Below, one piece after another: positions 16,109 to 25,223 of a DNA stretch of 64,000 nucleotides. The position numbers were made by a program, and so were the translations under genes. The stretch spans positions 186,001 through 250,000 of the forward strand of contig CAXATO010000001.1 in the NCBI GenBank assembly GCA_963972255.1, written 5' to 3'. Below the pieces are notes generated by a model that saw only the letters and a program-made list of their open reading frames with translations, ran no database searches and was not told where the DNA came from. Position 1 is the stretch's first letter, and every line of letters starts with the position of its first letter. The DNA is from UBA1479 sp002706405. Lineage in GTDB: Bacteria; Pseudomonadota; Alphaproteobacteria; Rhodospirillales; Casp-alpha2.

Positions 16109-17503
16109 CTACTGCGCGGCCTGGGCCGGGGCGGGGACTAGATCGCGGGCGCTGTCCAGGGTGTCGATGGACCAGATCGCGGCCAGCAGGCTTTCGGCAC
16201 CGTCCGCGCCGAGCACGGCCGTGGCCAGATCGCGGTATTTGTCTTCCAGTTCCATGTCGCTCAGGGGGGCGTCCGGGTCGCCCTTTCGCGTCGGGGCGTA
16301 ATGGCTGACGATGCGGCCGTCCGTGGTTTCGATCTCCACCTTGGCCGACCGCAGGGCCGGGAAATTGCCCTGGCATTCCGGGTCCGTGGTCAGGGAGATT
16401 CGCGTCATCAGGTCGCGCACCGCCGGGTCCTGCAACCGGTCCGGCGTGAACGCGGCCATGCGCACGCTGCCCCACAGCAGCGCGGCGGCGCAGCAATAGA
16501 CGAGCGAGAATTTCGCCTCGAACGCCGTCTGCGGATTGGTGTTGCCGCAGATTTCCTCGGCCTTCTGATAGCTGCCGACGCTGATTTTCTTCACGTCGGC
16601 GGGCGTCAGGTTGTGTTCGCGGGCCAACAGCAGGACGCTGTCGACGGCGGCATGAACATGGCCGCAGGCGGAATGGTTCTTCGTCGTGGTCTGCTTGATC
16701 AGATAGTCCTGCCCCAGCGTCGTCGCGGCCTTGGCCCAATCGGGCTGTTCCTCGGCCAGGCCGTTCAGGCACATGGCGTTGCCGAAGCCGCGCGGACCTT
16801 CCAGGATGTCCGGGGCGCCCGTCACGCCCTGTTCGGCGGCGAGGGCCACCGTGACGCCCCGTTCCGCCGCATGGGCGCCGTGCAGGGGCTTGGCCATGGC
16901 GTCGGCGCGGAAGGCCTGTTGCAGGCCCGCCGCCAGGGTGCCGGCATTGGCCAGCGCATGCAGGCTTTGCTCAGGGGTAAGGCCTAAGATGTTGGCGGCA
17001 GCGGCGGCGGCGCCGAAGGTGCCGATGGTACCGGTGGTGTGCCAGAATTCGTAATGGGCCGGGTTGGCGGCGGCGCCCAGGCGGTTCGAAACCTCGTAGC
17101 CGGCGATGATGCCGGTCAGCAGCCGGGCCCCGCTGACGCCCCGCGCCTGGGCGATGGCCAGGGCCGCGGAAATCACCGGCACGCCCGGGTGGTAGAGGGC
17201 ATTGCGGTAAATGTCGTCGAATTCCACCGTATGCGAAGCTGCCCCATTGATGAAGGCCGCCGTGCGGGCGTCGGTTGTCTCGCCCGACGGGTAAAGCCGC
17301 GCCCCGCCGCGTCCGATGCAGTCCTGGAATGCCGCGGTCAGCAGGGTTGCCGGTTCGATCACGGTGCCGGGCAGGGCGGCGGCGAACCAGTCGAGCAGAC
17401 AGCGCTTGGCGGCGTGCAGGGCTTCCGCCGGCAGGTCGTCCGGCGACAACTCGGCGGCATACTTCGCGAACGGCCAAAGGGCCGAATTTTCAAGGGTGGA
17501 CAT
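16109..17503 (-). CDS. MmgE/PrpD family protein (second copy)
   Basis: A 464-residue MmgE/PrpD superfamily protein starting at ATG 17503 behind a GGGAGGAGA ribosome site. Family features are VEFDDIYRNALYHPGVPVI, HYEFWHTTGTIGTFGAAAAA and KNHSACGHVHAAVDSVL, the equivalent of the PSCRYTHAAMDA stretch of the first copy. The two copies are clearly divergent, so this is an old duplication or two acquisitions, not a recent repeat. In the operon it sits between a ketopantoate-reductase-like and a hydroxyisobutyrate-dehydrogenase-like gene. Dehydratase or decarboxylase on a carboxylate is expected. Confidence 0.85.
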   Translation of the reverse strand: MSTLENSALWPFAKYAAELSPDDLPAEALHAAKRCLLDWFAAALPGTVIEPATLLTAAFQDCIGRGGARLYPSGETTDARTAAFINGAASHTVEFDDIYRNALYHPGVPVISAALAIAQARGVSGARLLTGIIAGYEVSNRLGAAANPAHYEFWHTTGTIGTFGAAAAAANILGLTPEQSLHALANAGTLAAGLQQAFRADAMAKPLHGAHAAERGVTVALAAEQGVTGAPDILEGPRGFGNAMCLNGLAEEQPDWAKAATTLGQDYLIKQTTTKNHSACGHVHAAVDSVLLLAREHNLTPADVKKISVGSYQKAEEICGNTNPQTAFEAKFSLVYCCAAALLWGSVRMAAFTPDRLQDPAVRDLMTRISLTTDPECQGNFPALRSAKVEIETTDGRIVSHYAPTRKGDPDAPLSDMELEDKYRDLATAVLGADGAESLLAAIWSIDTLDSARDLVPAPAQAAQ

Positions 17504-17532
17504 GGCGGTTCTCCTCCCAGAGTTGATCGTGT

Positions 17533-18450
17533 TCAGGCGCCGTCGGCGTAGAAGGTCAGGGCCCCCAGGACGGCGGCATGGACCGGCGTCGGGATGCCGT
17601 GCTTGCGGCCGAGCCGCACCACTTCGCCGCTCAGCCAGGGCAGTTCCAACCGGCGACCGGCTTCCAGGTCATGCAGCATGGAGGCCTTCATGACGGCGGG
17701 CAGGCCGTCGATGAAGCTGATGGTCTTGGCTTCCGCAGTCTCGGGCAGGGCCACGCCTTCGGCACGGCCGACGGCGGCGGTCTCATGGATCGCGGCTTCG
17801 AACAGGGCGCGGGCTTCCGGGTTTTCGCGGATCGGGCCGGCCGGCTGCCGGCACAGGGACGTCAGGCCGCTGAGCGATGACAGGAAGATGAATTTCTCCC
17901 AGATGGAGCGGGTGATGTCGGGCGAGATGGCATGGTCGAAGCCACCGTCCTCGAACGCGGCATTCAGGGCTTCGATGCGCGGGGTCACGGTGCCGTCACG
18001 TTCGCCGATGGTCAACCGGGCCATGGAGCCCGTGTGCTTGATCAGGCCCGGCTCCCCGATCACTGCGGCGATATGCGCAACGCCGCCGGCGACATGCGCC
18101 GCGCCAAGACGTTCCGACAGAACGTCCATGCTGCGGACCCCGTTCTGGAACGGGACGACCAGGGTGTCGGGGCCCAGAAGCGGCTTGCATTGATCGGCGC
18201 TGGCTTCCGTGTCCCACAGCTTGACCGCGAACAGGACCGCGTCGACCGGGCCAATGTCGGCCGGGTTGTCGGTGACGGAGGCGTCTTTCAGGTGAAGATC
18301 GCCCTTGTCGCTGCTGACCCGCAGGCCGCCCTCGCGAATGGCCTTCAGATGGGCGCCGCGCGCCAGGAAATGAATGTCGTGGCCGGCGGCGGCCAGACGG
18401 GCGCCGAAATATCCGCCAACACCGCCGGCGGCCATGATCGCAATGCGCAT
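17533..18450 (-). CDS. Ketopantoate reductase (PanE/ApbA)-like protein, second copy
   Basis: A 305-residue, standard-length ketopantoate-reductase-family protein: GAGG-type Rossmann loop (AAGGVGGYFGARLAAAGH), AVKLWDTEAS, VPFQNGVRSM and IWEKFIFLSSLSGLTSL with the catalytic Lys, then LPAVMKASMLHDLEAGRRLELPWLSG. It belongs to the minus-strand operon of crotonase, this gene, MmgE/PrpD and an NAD-binding protein. The 2-oxoacid it reduces is unknown; a genuine PanE role cannot be excluded for either copy. Confidence 0.87.
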   Translation of the reverse strand: MRIAIMAAGGVGGYFGARLAAAGHDIHFLARGAHLKAIREGGLRVSSDKGDLHLKDASVTDNPADIGPVDAVLFAVKLWDTEASADQCKPLLGPDTLVVPFQNGVRSMDVLSERLGAAHVAGGVAHIAAVIGEPGLIKHTGSMARLTIGERDGTVTPRIEALNAAFEDGGFDHAISPDITRSIWEKFIFLSSLSGLTSLCRQPAGPIRENPEARALFEAAIHETAAVGRAEGVALPETAEAKTISFIDGLPAVMKASMLHDLEAGRRLELPWLSGEVVRLGRKHGIPTPVHAAVLGALTFYADGA

Positions 18451-18505
18451 AATAAATCTGCCTTTGTCTTTTTGGTCTTAGTCGTTTGGGGGAATGCCCC
18501 CGGTT

Positions 18506-19315
18506 TTATTTGCCTTTGAACTGCGGCTTGCGCTTTTCCATGAAGGCCCGACGCCCTTCCTTGTAGTCGTCGGAATCGAAGCAATCCTTGACGATGCTGG
18601 CGCACAGGTCGTGATCGCGAAGGGTATCGTCCTTCAGGCATTCCGCGACAACGACCTTCACGGCCTTGATGGTCAGCGGCGCGTTCTCGACGATACGGCG
18701 GGTGTAATCAGCGACATAGTCGTCCAGTTCCGCCTTGGGCACGATCCGGTTGACGAAGCCGATTTCCTTCATCTCCTCGGCCGTGAACTTGCGGGCGGTA
18801 TAGAAGATTTCCTTGGCGTAGGACGGGCCGATCAGGTCGACGAAGGGTTTCAGCCCGTCGACACGGTAGCCCAAGCCCAGCTTGGCGGCGGGCACGGCGA
18901 AGATGGCGCCTTCCTCGGCGATGCGAATGTCGCAGCAGGTGGCCAGGCCGACGCCGCCGCCGACGCAGGGACCTTCGATCTTGGCGATGGTCGGCTTGGG
19001 AAACTCGCGCAGGCGCTCGGAGGCTTTTTCCGTGGCGGCGTTGTAGATTTTCACGCTGTCCTCGGACGACCGGTTCTTTTCGAACTGGGAGATGTCGGCC
19101 CCGGCGCAGAACGCCCCGCCGCCTTCGCCGGAGACAACGACCACGCGCACGGCATCATCGGCCTCGAAATCATCCAGCACGGTCGGCAGATCGCGCCACA
19201 TTTCGAACGTCATGGCGTTCTTTCTGGCTTGATTGTCGAATCGGACGTAGCCGACACCGTCTTTTTTCTCGACGACCAACTGATCCGTGACGCCGTCCAT
19301 CGTAAATCCGTCCAT
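18506..19315 (-). CDS. Enoyl-CoA hydratase/isomerase
   Basis: A 269-residue crotonase. The oxyanion-hole strands are visible as GGGAFCAGADISQF and KIEGPCVGGGVGLATCCDIRIA, and LGLGYRVDG corresponds to the catalytic-Glu loop region although the usual Glu is not obvious there. It ends with DSDDYKEGRRAFMEKRKPQFKG, very like the partial crotonase at the left edge. ATG 19315 follows GAGGAA. It is the first gene of the minus-strand operon and is divergent from the MFS gene across a region containing a perfect palindrome. Substrate unknown. Confidence 0.88.
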   Translation of the reverse strand: MDGFTMDGVTDQLVVEKKDGVGYVRFDNQARKNAMTFEMWRDLPTVLDDFEADDAVRVVVVSGEGGGAFCAGADISQFEKNRSSEDSVKIYNAATEKASERLREFPKPTIAKIEGPCVGGGVGLATCCDIRIAEEGAIFAVPAAKLGLGYRVDGLKPFVDLIGPSYAKEIFYTARKFTAEEMKEIGFVNRIVPKAELDDYVADYTRRIVENAPLTIKAVKVVVAECLKDDTLRDHDLCASIVKDCFDSDDYKEGRRAFMEKRKPQFKGK

Positions 19316-19426
19316 GGGTGGTTCCTCTAAGTCCTCTTGTTTTCATTGGCGGACCAGGCAGCAGATCTTTGCGGGCTATGGTCCAGCTTGCTAATGCGCG
19401 AGGCGACAGCGTAAATTGACCGGCCT

Positions 19427-19436
19427 TTGTATACAA
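19427..19436. promoter_or_regulatory. Perfect palindrome TTGTATACAA, candidate GntR-type operator
   Basis: A perfect 10-bp palindrome lies in the 177-bp divergent region between the crotonase operon and the MFS gene. Sites built on GTATAC cores are typical of FadR-subfamily GntR repressors. No GntR gene is adjacent, so the regulator would be encoded elsewhere. Evidence is limited to symmetry and position. Confidence 0.35.
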
Positions 19437-19492
19437 TCACTAACCGCCGCCGGACCTCGGATAGAATGCGGTTTCGTCGGGGAGGACGCGTA

Positions 19493-20722
19493 TTGGGTGC
19501 AGCGATCGAGAGATTGACCGGTATTCCCCTGCGCCAGCAATGGCCGGCCTGGATGATCGGCCTGGGCCATGGCGGGACCCACTGGATTATCGCGGTTTAT
19601 TATCTGATGGTTCCCTGGCTGCGCCAGGATCTGGGCATCAGCTATACGGAAGCGGGGTTGATCCTGACCTCGTTCCATCTGTTCAGCTTCATTGCCAATT
19701 TCGGCTCCGGTGCCGCGGTCGATCTGGTCGGCCGGCGCGTGTTCCTGCAGGTCACGGCCCTGGTCATCGGCGCCCTGGCGCTTGCGGCCATGAAATGGGC
19801 GAACGGGTTCTGGTCCGTGTTCTTGTTGTTGGCCTTTATCGGGGCGACCAACAACCTGTGGCATCCGCCGGCGATTTCCTATCTGTCATCGGCTTTCCCG
19901 AGCAAAAAAGGCTATGCCCTGTCCCTCCATGCGCTGGGGGCCAGCGTCGGTGACGCCATCGCCCCCTTGGCGGCCGGCTTCCTTTTGGTGTGGCTCGGCT
20001 GGCGCGATGCCTCGGTCGTGGCCTCGATCCCCGTGTTCGTCATCGCGCTTCTGCTGCTTCTGACCCTCAACGCCCGGGACAAGGCCGTCAACGCGGCGCA
20101 AGCCAAGGAGAAGTTGACCGGCACGGACTATCTGGACGGCCTCAAGAAGCTGCTGAAGAACCGCTGGGTGGTGGCACTTTGCGTCATGTCCGGGTTCCGC
20201 ACGATGACCCTCATGGGGCTTTTGATGTTCCTGCCGCTTTATCTGGCGGACGAAATGCATCTGGCGCCGACGGCGGTGGGGGCGACCCTCATGGCCATGC
20301 AGCTCGGCGGGCTGATCGCGACGCCCCTGGCGGGGATCTGGTCCGACCGTTCAGGGCGTCGGCCGGTTGTCATGGCCGGCTTCACGGGCACGACCATCGT
20401 GCTTGCGATCATCACCTTGTTGGACAATCAGATGATGCTGATCGTCGGCGTGTCGATCCTGGGCTTCGCGCTTTATGCCGCGCGGCCCGTGATGCACAGC
20501 TGGATGATGGACATCACGCCGCCGCATCTGTCCGGCAGTTCCATGAGCCTGTTGTTCGGAACGCAATCGGCCTTCAATTTCGCGCTGCCGCCGCTCTGCG
20601 GTCTGATCGCCGACACCTGGGGCCTGACCGCCGTGTTCTATCTCTTGGCGGGCACGATCCTGATCGCCAATCTGATGGTGCTGGCGATCCCCAATTCGGA
20701 ACCGAATGCGATCAAGGACTAG
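19493..20722 (+). CDS. MFS transporter
   Basis: A 409-residue, twelve-helix major facilitator protein. A TTG at 19493 is preferred because GGGGAGGA lies seven bases upstream and the protein then begins MGAAIERLTG just before the first membrane span; an in-frame ATG at 19466 is the alternative. The GRRVFLQV and DRSGRRPVVMAG loops match the cytoplasmic signature repeats, and the two six-helix halves are separated by a charged loop near residue 200. It probably imports the acid degraded by the adjacent operons, or exports a product; the substrate cannot be read from sequence. Confidence 0.87.
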   Translation: MGAAIERLTGIPLRQQWPAWMIGLGHGGTHWIIAVYYLMVPWLRQDLGISYTEAGLILTSFHLFSFIANFGSGAAVDLVGRRVFLQVTALVIGALALAAMKWANGFWSVFLLLAFIGATNNLWHPPAISYLSSAFPSKKGYALSLHALGASVGDAIAPLAAGFLLVWLGWRDASVVASIPVFVIALLLLLTLNARDKAVNAAQAKEKLTGTDYLDGLKKLLKNRWVVALCVMSGFRTMTLMGLLMFLPLYLADEMHLAPTAVGATLMAMQLGGLIATPLAGIWSDRSGRRPVVMAGFTGTTIVLAIITLLDNQMMLIVGVSILGFALYAARPVMHSWMMDITPPHLSGSSMSLLFGTQSAFNFALPPLCGLIADTWGLTAVFYLLAGTILIANLMVLAIPNSEPNAIKD

Positions 20723-20737
20723 GGGCGTTAATCTGCC

Positions 20738-21496
20738 CTAGTCGGCGATGTGGTGGTTGAACAGAACGTCGTAAACGCCACTCTGCCGGATTTCCTTGAG
20801 GCCGGCATTGAAGTCGTTGCGGACGGTTTCGTCCGCGAAGCCGACGACGAAGGGCGTGTGTCCGCCGAACAGGGAATGGAACTGGAAGTCAGCGGCCTTG
20901 CCGCCCAGCACCTTTTTCCAATAGCGGAAGATGGTGCTGTCGATGATCACGGCGTCGAACCGACCGTCCATAAACGCCTGGACCTGCGCCTTCTGATCGC
21001 CCATTTCGGCGTATTTCGGCGACGCGGCCGCCGCCGTGGCAAAGCCGGGGCCCAGGTCCATGGTCGCACCTTCCCAGGCGACCATGGAGAGGCCGGCCAG
21101 GTCCGCGATGGTGGCGGGGGCGGGAGCACCCGCGCGTAACACCGCGACATTGTGGAAGCTGACGAATTCGTTGGAATAGAACAAGGCTGGGTTTTCCGGG
21201 CGCACCGTGGCGGCAGCGTCGGCGCGGCCGTCCAACACGAGGCCGGTCAACTGGTCATAGGTCGAATACAAGGCATCGAAACTGCGCCCCCGCAGAGCCA
21301 GCGCCGCCTTCATGATCTGGGGCTCGATCCCGCCCTTGTCGTCCGGGCCCGCCGGACCGGTCTGCGTGGCATAAACGAAGGGCGGCTTGGCGATGGCGAA
21401 AACCACGGTCAGTTCGCCCGCCCGGGCGGCGCCGGTGACGGTAACGGCGAACAGGACAGCGGCGAACAGGGCCAGCAGGCGATTCAGTTTCATCAT
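20738..21496 (-). CDS. Periplasmic solute-binding protein, family 3-like
   Basis: A 252-residue secreted protein. ATG 21496 follows GAGGAT and begins a signal peptide (MMKLNRLLALF, then ARA-GE cleavage near residue 27); the longer reading is spurious. The mature part resembles amino-acid-type binding proteins: FVYATQTGPAGPDDKGGIEPQIMKAALA, the DQLTGLVLDGRADAAATVRP middle and AFMDGRFDAVIIDS, the usual second-lobe strand. No ABC permease or ATPase gene is adjacent, so it may serve a distant transporter or be a sensor input protein. Convergent with the MFS gene, 15 bp apart. Confidence 0.8.
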   Translation of the reverse strand: MMKLNRLLALFAAVLFAVTVTGAARAGELTVVFAIAKPPFVYATQTGPAGPDDKGGIEPQIMKAALALRGRSFDALYSTYDQLTGLVLDGRADAAATVRPENPALFYSNEFVSFHNVAVLRAGAPAPATIADLAGLSMVAWEGATMDLGPGFATAAAASPKYAEMGDQKAQVQAFMDGRFDAVIIDSTIFRYWKKVLGGKAADFQFHSLFGGHTPFVVGFADETVRNDFNAGLKEIRQSGVYDVLFNHHIAD

Positions 21497-21642
21497 CGGT
21501 GTGATCCTCGTGGTTCGCGGCCATGGTACCAGGGCCGGCCGGTTTCGCCATCGGCGAGTTGGGGCAGGGCACACCAATCGATTATCTGATCGCCCGCGCG
21601 ATGCCGCCGCTGCGTGACCGCATCCGGGACTGGGCGGCGGCG

Positions 21643-22296
21643 TTAGCCGCGCGGGGCCAGGCCCTTCTGCTTCATGCGCCACAGCAGGATATCCATGCGG
21701 TCCTGGCCGTAGAAGGTTTCGCCGTCGAACACCATGCAGGGTACGCCCCAATGGTCGGCGGCATCGAAGGCCGCCTGGTTGTCGGCGATGATCGCTTCCA
21801 ATCCGTCGCGGTCTTCCGTTTCCTCGCGCAGGATTTCGGCTGCGTCCAGGCCCGCCTTCGTCAGGGCCGCGGCATAGTGGCCGTTGGTGTTCCAGTTATC
21901 CGTCAGACCATCCCAGACCGTCCGCATCATGGCGTTGGTGAAGGCGAAACATTTGCCCCGTTTCTGCGCGGCGGCTCCCAGGCGGGTGAACTTGCCGATA
22001 TGCGGCTGGTCGGCGGAAATGATGTAGTTTTCATTGTCCATGACGATGGGATCGGGCACCGGTTTGCGCACGGGCATGCCCAGGTATTCACCGACGCGGT
22101 GGTAGTCCGGCGTGTGATAGGTGCGGTACTTGCGGTTCACCTTGGCGAAAAAGTCCGGGTTGCGCACGGCCATGGGATAGACCGGGCGAATTTCCACGGT
22201 CAGATCATAGGTTTTCTGCCAATCGCGAAAGCGGTCCAGGGTCAGGTAGCAATAGGGGCTGCGGTAGGACCAGAAGACGTCGACGGAATGTGTCAT
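21643..22296 (-). CDS. DsbA-family / 2-hydroxychromene-2-carboxylate isomerase-like protein
   Basis: A 217-residue thioredoxin-fold protein of the kappa-GST/HCCA-isomerase group. The N-terminal VDVFWSYRSPYCYLTLDRF is the characteristic active-site strand with Ser in place of the redox Cys pair, and WGVPCMVFDGETFYGQDRMDIL is the cis-Pro segment. ATG 22296 overlaps the upstream stop (ATGA), coupling it to the alpha/beta hydrolase. Family members isomerise aromatic-ring cleavage intermediates or use glutathione; with a GST two genes upstream, a glutathione-linked detoxification or aromatic side reaction is likely. Confidence 0.83.
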   Translation of the reverse strand: MTHSVDVFWSYRSPYCYLTLDRFRDWQKTYDLTVEIRPVYPMAVRNPDFFAKVNRKYRTYHTPDYHRVGEYLGMPVRKPVPDPIVMDNENYIISADQPHIGKFTRLGAAAQKRGKCFAFTNAMMRTVWDGLTDNWNTNGHYAAALTKAGLDAAEILREETEDRDGLEAIIADNQAAFDAADHWGVPCMVFDGETFYGQDRMDILLWRMKQKGLAPRG

Positions 22297-23183
22297 GACG
22301 CGTCTCCCAATCCCATCTGGCGAACCATGGCGCGGCACAGGTCACTGTCCGGCCCCGCGTAATGGTTCATGATCGTGAAATGGTTGGCGTCCGGCACCTC
22401 GATCAATTCGACCTCCGCCGTCTTGCCGGCCCAGGCGGCGGCCAGGGCCTGTGACTGGCGCAGAAACTCCGCCGTTTCCGCCCCGCCGACGGCGATTAGG
22501 GTCGACCCGCCGCCAAGGGGCGGCAGATGTTCCGGGGAATACCGGCGCACATCCTCTTCGCTGAGGTGCAGGGTGTCGTCGATGTAGCAATGGCGCATGG
22601 GCGTCAGATCGAAGATGCCCGACAGGGCGGCCGCGCCTTTGACGGCATCCGCCGGCAGGCCCCATTCGGTCCAGTCGGTCGCCTGCAGCATGGCCGCGAT
22701 ATGACCGCCCGCCGAATGACCGGAAACGAACAGCCGGTCGCGGTCACCGTTGAAGGTCTCGGCATTCTTCCACGCCCAGGCCACGGCGGCCCGGCACTGG
22801 CGGATGAGTTCCGTCATGTCGACCGACGGGATCAGGGCGTATTCGGCGGAGATCACGATGGCTCCGGCCTCGACCTGGCCGCGCACGATGAAGCGGGAAT
22901 CCTCCTTGTCGCGGCTCATCCAGAATCCGCCGTGGAAAAACAGGCGGATGGGGTGGGGGCCGTCGCCGTGGCGCTTCGGATCGGGCAGGAAAATATCCAG
23001 CTTTTCGCGCCCATGGTCGCCATAGGCGACGTCAAGCTTACAGTCGAAATCCTTGGTCACGGAGACGCAGGCGGGGGCCCAGCCGGCATAGATTTCGGCA
23101 TGGTTGGGGACGCGTGCGCGGTTGTTGTACTGGAAATCAAGATCGGCCCGGGTCATGCCCAGGTAGACGGTCTGCTCAGTCAT
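22293..23183 (-). CDS. Alpha/beta hydrolase (esterase / kynurenine-formamidase-like)
   Basis: A 296-residue serine hydrolase. Seen are the oxyanion motif FFHGGFWMSRDK, the nucleophile elbow GHSAGGHIAAML, an Asp candidate near SGIFDLTPM and the catalytic His in PDANHFTIMNH. The HGGFW form is typical of the kynurenine formamidase and HSL-type branch. Second gene of the minus-strand trio GST, hydrolase, DsbA-fold isomerase. A small ester or amide substrate is likely; identity unknown. Confidence 0.85.
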   Translation of the reverse strand: MTEQTVYLGMTRADLDFQYNNRARVPNHAEIYAGWAPACVSVTKDFDCKLDVAYGDHGREKLDIFLPDPKRHGDGPHPIRLFFHGGFWMSRDKEDSRFIVRGQVEAGAIVISAEYALIPSVDMTELIRQCRAAVAWAWKNAETFNGDRDRLFVSGHSAGGHIAAMLQATDWTEWGLPADAVKGAAALSGIFDLTPMRHCYIDDTLHLSEEDVRRYSPEHLPPLGGGSTLIAVGGAETAEFLRQSQALAAAWAGKTAEVELIEVPDANHFTIMNHYAGPDSDLCRAMVRQMGLGDAS

Positions 23184-23204
23184 GGTAATGGAAAGGCCTT
23201 GTTC

Positions 23205-23825
23205 TTATTCGAAGGGAAGCATCACGTTTTTCTTGTAGGCCGGGCGGACATTGAGGCGATCCCACCAGGCCTTCAGGTGCGGCAGATCCGGGCCGTCCGG
23301 CACCAGGGTATGCCAGCGGTAGGCGGAACAGCCGCAGGGAATGTCTCCCATGTTCAGCGTGTCGCCGGTCAGGAACGGCTTGTCGGCCAGGTGCTTGTCG
23401 AGCACGGCCCACAATTCGCCGGCCTTGGCCTTAGCCTCGGCCAGGGCCTTTTCGTTTTTGGTTTCCGCGGTCGCCCGAATCATCTGGAAATAGATCACGG
23501 TCATCGGCGGATGCATGACGGTGAGATACCAGTCCATCCACTGATGGGCCTGGCCGCGCACTTTCAAATCTGTCGGCAGCCAGGGATCGCCGCCGTAGGC
23601 TTCCAGGATGTAGCGCATGATGGCCTGGCTTTCCCAAACCACGTAGTCGCCGTCTTCGAGAACAGGGATCAGCCCCATGGGGTTTTTGGCAAGGTAGGCG
23701 GGGTCTTGGTTGCCACCGTGTTTTCCGCCGATATCAACGCGTTCGGCTTTCAGGCCAAGTTCGTCTATCAGCCACATGACTTTTTGTACGTTGACGGACG
23801 TGGCACGTCCCAGCACTCTTAGCAT
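23205..23825 (-). CDS. Glutathione S-transferase
   Basis: A 206-residue GST. The N-terminal thioredoxin domain has GRATSVNVQKVMWLIDELGL (catalytic Ser/Thr region), NPMGLIPVLEDGDYVVWESQAIMRYI (cis-Pro and the glutathione-binding ES pair) and a helical C-terminal domain with DTLNMGDIPCGCSAYRW. GGGAGGA precedes ATG 23825. It begins the operon that continues with the hydrolase and the DsbA-fold isomerase. Conjugation or glutathione-dependent isomerisation is expected. Confidence 0.92.
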   Translation of the reverse strand: MLRVLGRATSVNVQKVMWLIDELGLKAERVDIGGKHGGNQDPAYLAKNPMGLIPVLEDGDYVVWESQAIMRYILEAYGGDPWLPTDLKVRGQAHQWMDWYLTVMHPPMTVIYFQMIRATAETKNEKALAEAKAKAGELWAVLDKHLADKPFLTGDTLNMGDIPCGCSAYRWHTLVPDGPDLPHLKAWWDRLNVRPAYKKNVMLPFE

Positions 23826-23867
23826 TCCGGATCCTCCCTCGGTCTAAATCCGAAAGCACGGTATCAC

Positions 23868-25100
23868 ATGAGCGAAAATCCTGTCGCGGGCGAAAGCATG
23901 CCGCCCGCCAAAAGACTCGTTTGGGGGCTGGCATCAACCTGGGCCGTGCAGGTCGTGGGGACGGCGGCGGTGTTCGGCGTGCCCGTTCTGGCGCCGGTGA
24001 TTGCGCCGGAAATGGGCATCGATCCGACCTTCGTCGGCGTCTATGTCGCGCTCGCCTATCTGATGGGGCAGGTCACGGGCCTGATGTCCGGTGGCTTCAT
24101 GGATCGTTACGGCGCGCTGCGCATGTCGCAGGTGTGCTGCGTGTTCGCGGCCCTCGGCATCGTCATGTTGTTTCCGGCAATGATCTGGCTGGCACCCGTG
24201 GCGGCCCTGCTGATGGGGGTCTGTTATGGCCCCCTCAATCCGACCAGCACGAAGATCCTGCGCGGCCTGGGCACGGGGAATCGCCAGCCGCTGATCTTTT
24301 CCGTCAAACAGACGGGCGTGCCCGTTGCCGGTGTCATTGTCGGCGTGACCTTGCCGGCGCTGACGGCGCTGTTCGGCTGGCGCTGGGCGTTCGGCGTGTT
24401 CGCAGTGATTGCGATTCTGGTGGCGTTGGCGATCCAGCCCGTGCGCGAAACCTTTGACCACGACCGGCAACGCGACGGCGGCCGCCCGCAAATCAAGATT
24501 TGGGGGCCGCTGAAATTGGTTCTCGGCGACCCGGCCCTGCGGGCGCTGTCCCTGATCGGATTCGCGCTCGCCGGATCGCAGATCAGTCTGGGTTCGTTCT
24601 ACGTCCTGTTCCTGATCCATACCCTGGACTGGTCCTTGATCGACGCCGGTTTCTTTTATGCCCTGGTGCAGGCGGGCGGGATCGGCGGGCGGCTGGCCTG
24701 GGGCTATGTCGCCAAGCAGGTGTTCTCGCCGACGGCGGTGCTGCTCGGCATCGGCATTCTGGTCTGCATCCTGTTCGCCTTGACCGCCTTCATTTCTCCG
24801 GCCTGGCCGGCCTGGACCATCGGGGGCCTGTCGCTGGCGCTGGGGTTGTGCAGTTATGGCTGGAACGGGGTTTGGCTGTCGGAGGTCGCGGATACCGCGC
24901 CGCGCGCGCAGGTCGGAGATGCAACCGGTGGTGCCCAGTTCGCCATGTTCGGCGGGGTGACGGTGATGCCGCCCGTATTCGGTCTTCTGATCGATGGAAC
25001 CGGCAGCTACGCCGCGCCGTTCCTGGCGTCGGGGGTGTTTGTCGTGGTCGTAGCGATCTATATGGCGGTGGCGCTGCGCGCCAAAACATCGACAAATTAA
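23868..25100 (+). CDS. MFS transporter
   Basis: A 410-residue major facilitator protein with twelve predicted membrane helices. The first-loop signature reads GGFMDRYGALRMSQ, TSTKILRG and FSVKQTGVPVAG mark helices 4-5, and the central loop around QRDGGRPQIK divides the halves. It is divergent from the GST gene with 42 bp between starts. An ATG ten codons in is a possible alternative start. Substrate unknown; the pattern resembles oxalate/formate or cyanate-type MFS carriers only loosely. Confidence 0.85.
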   Translation: MSENPVAGESMPPAKRLVWGLASTWAVQVVGTAAVFGVPVLAPVIAPEMGIDPTFVGVYVALAYLMGQVTGLMSGGFMDRYGALRMSQVCCVFAALGIVMLFPAMIWLAPVAALLMGVCYGPLNPTSTKILRGLGTGNRQPLIFSVKQTGVPVAGVIVGVTLPALTALFGWRWAFGVFAVIAILVALAIQPVRETFDHDRQRDGGRPQIKIWGPLKLVLGDPALRALSLIGFALAGSQISLGSFYVLFLIHTLDWSLIDAGFFYALVQAGGIGGRLAWGYVAKQVFSPTAVLLGIGILVCILFALTAFISPAWPAWTIGGLSLALGLCSYGWNGVWLSEVADTAPRAQVGDATGGAQFAMFGGVTVMPPVFGLLIDGTGSYAAPFLASGVFVVVVAIYMAVALRAKTSTN

Positions 25101-25223
25101 TTGTTTATTGTATAGCAACGACTTAACCGCGCCTGCCTATGGCATCGGCAGCGTTGTTGGTCTTATACTCGGCACATAGAAACCAGTCGCCGTGAGGGCC
25201 CCATTCCCGTTTCCAAGCATAAG

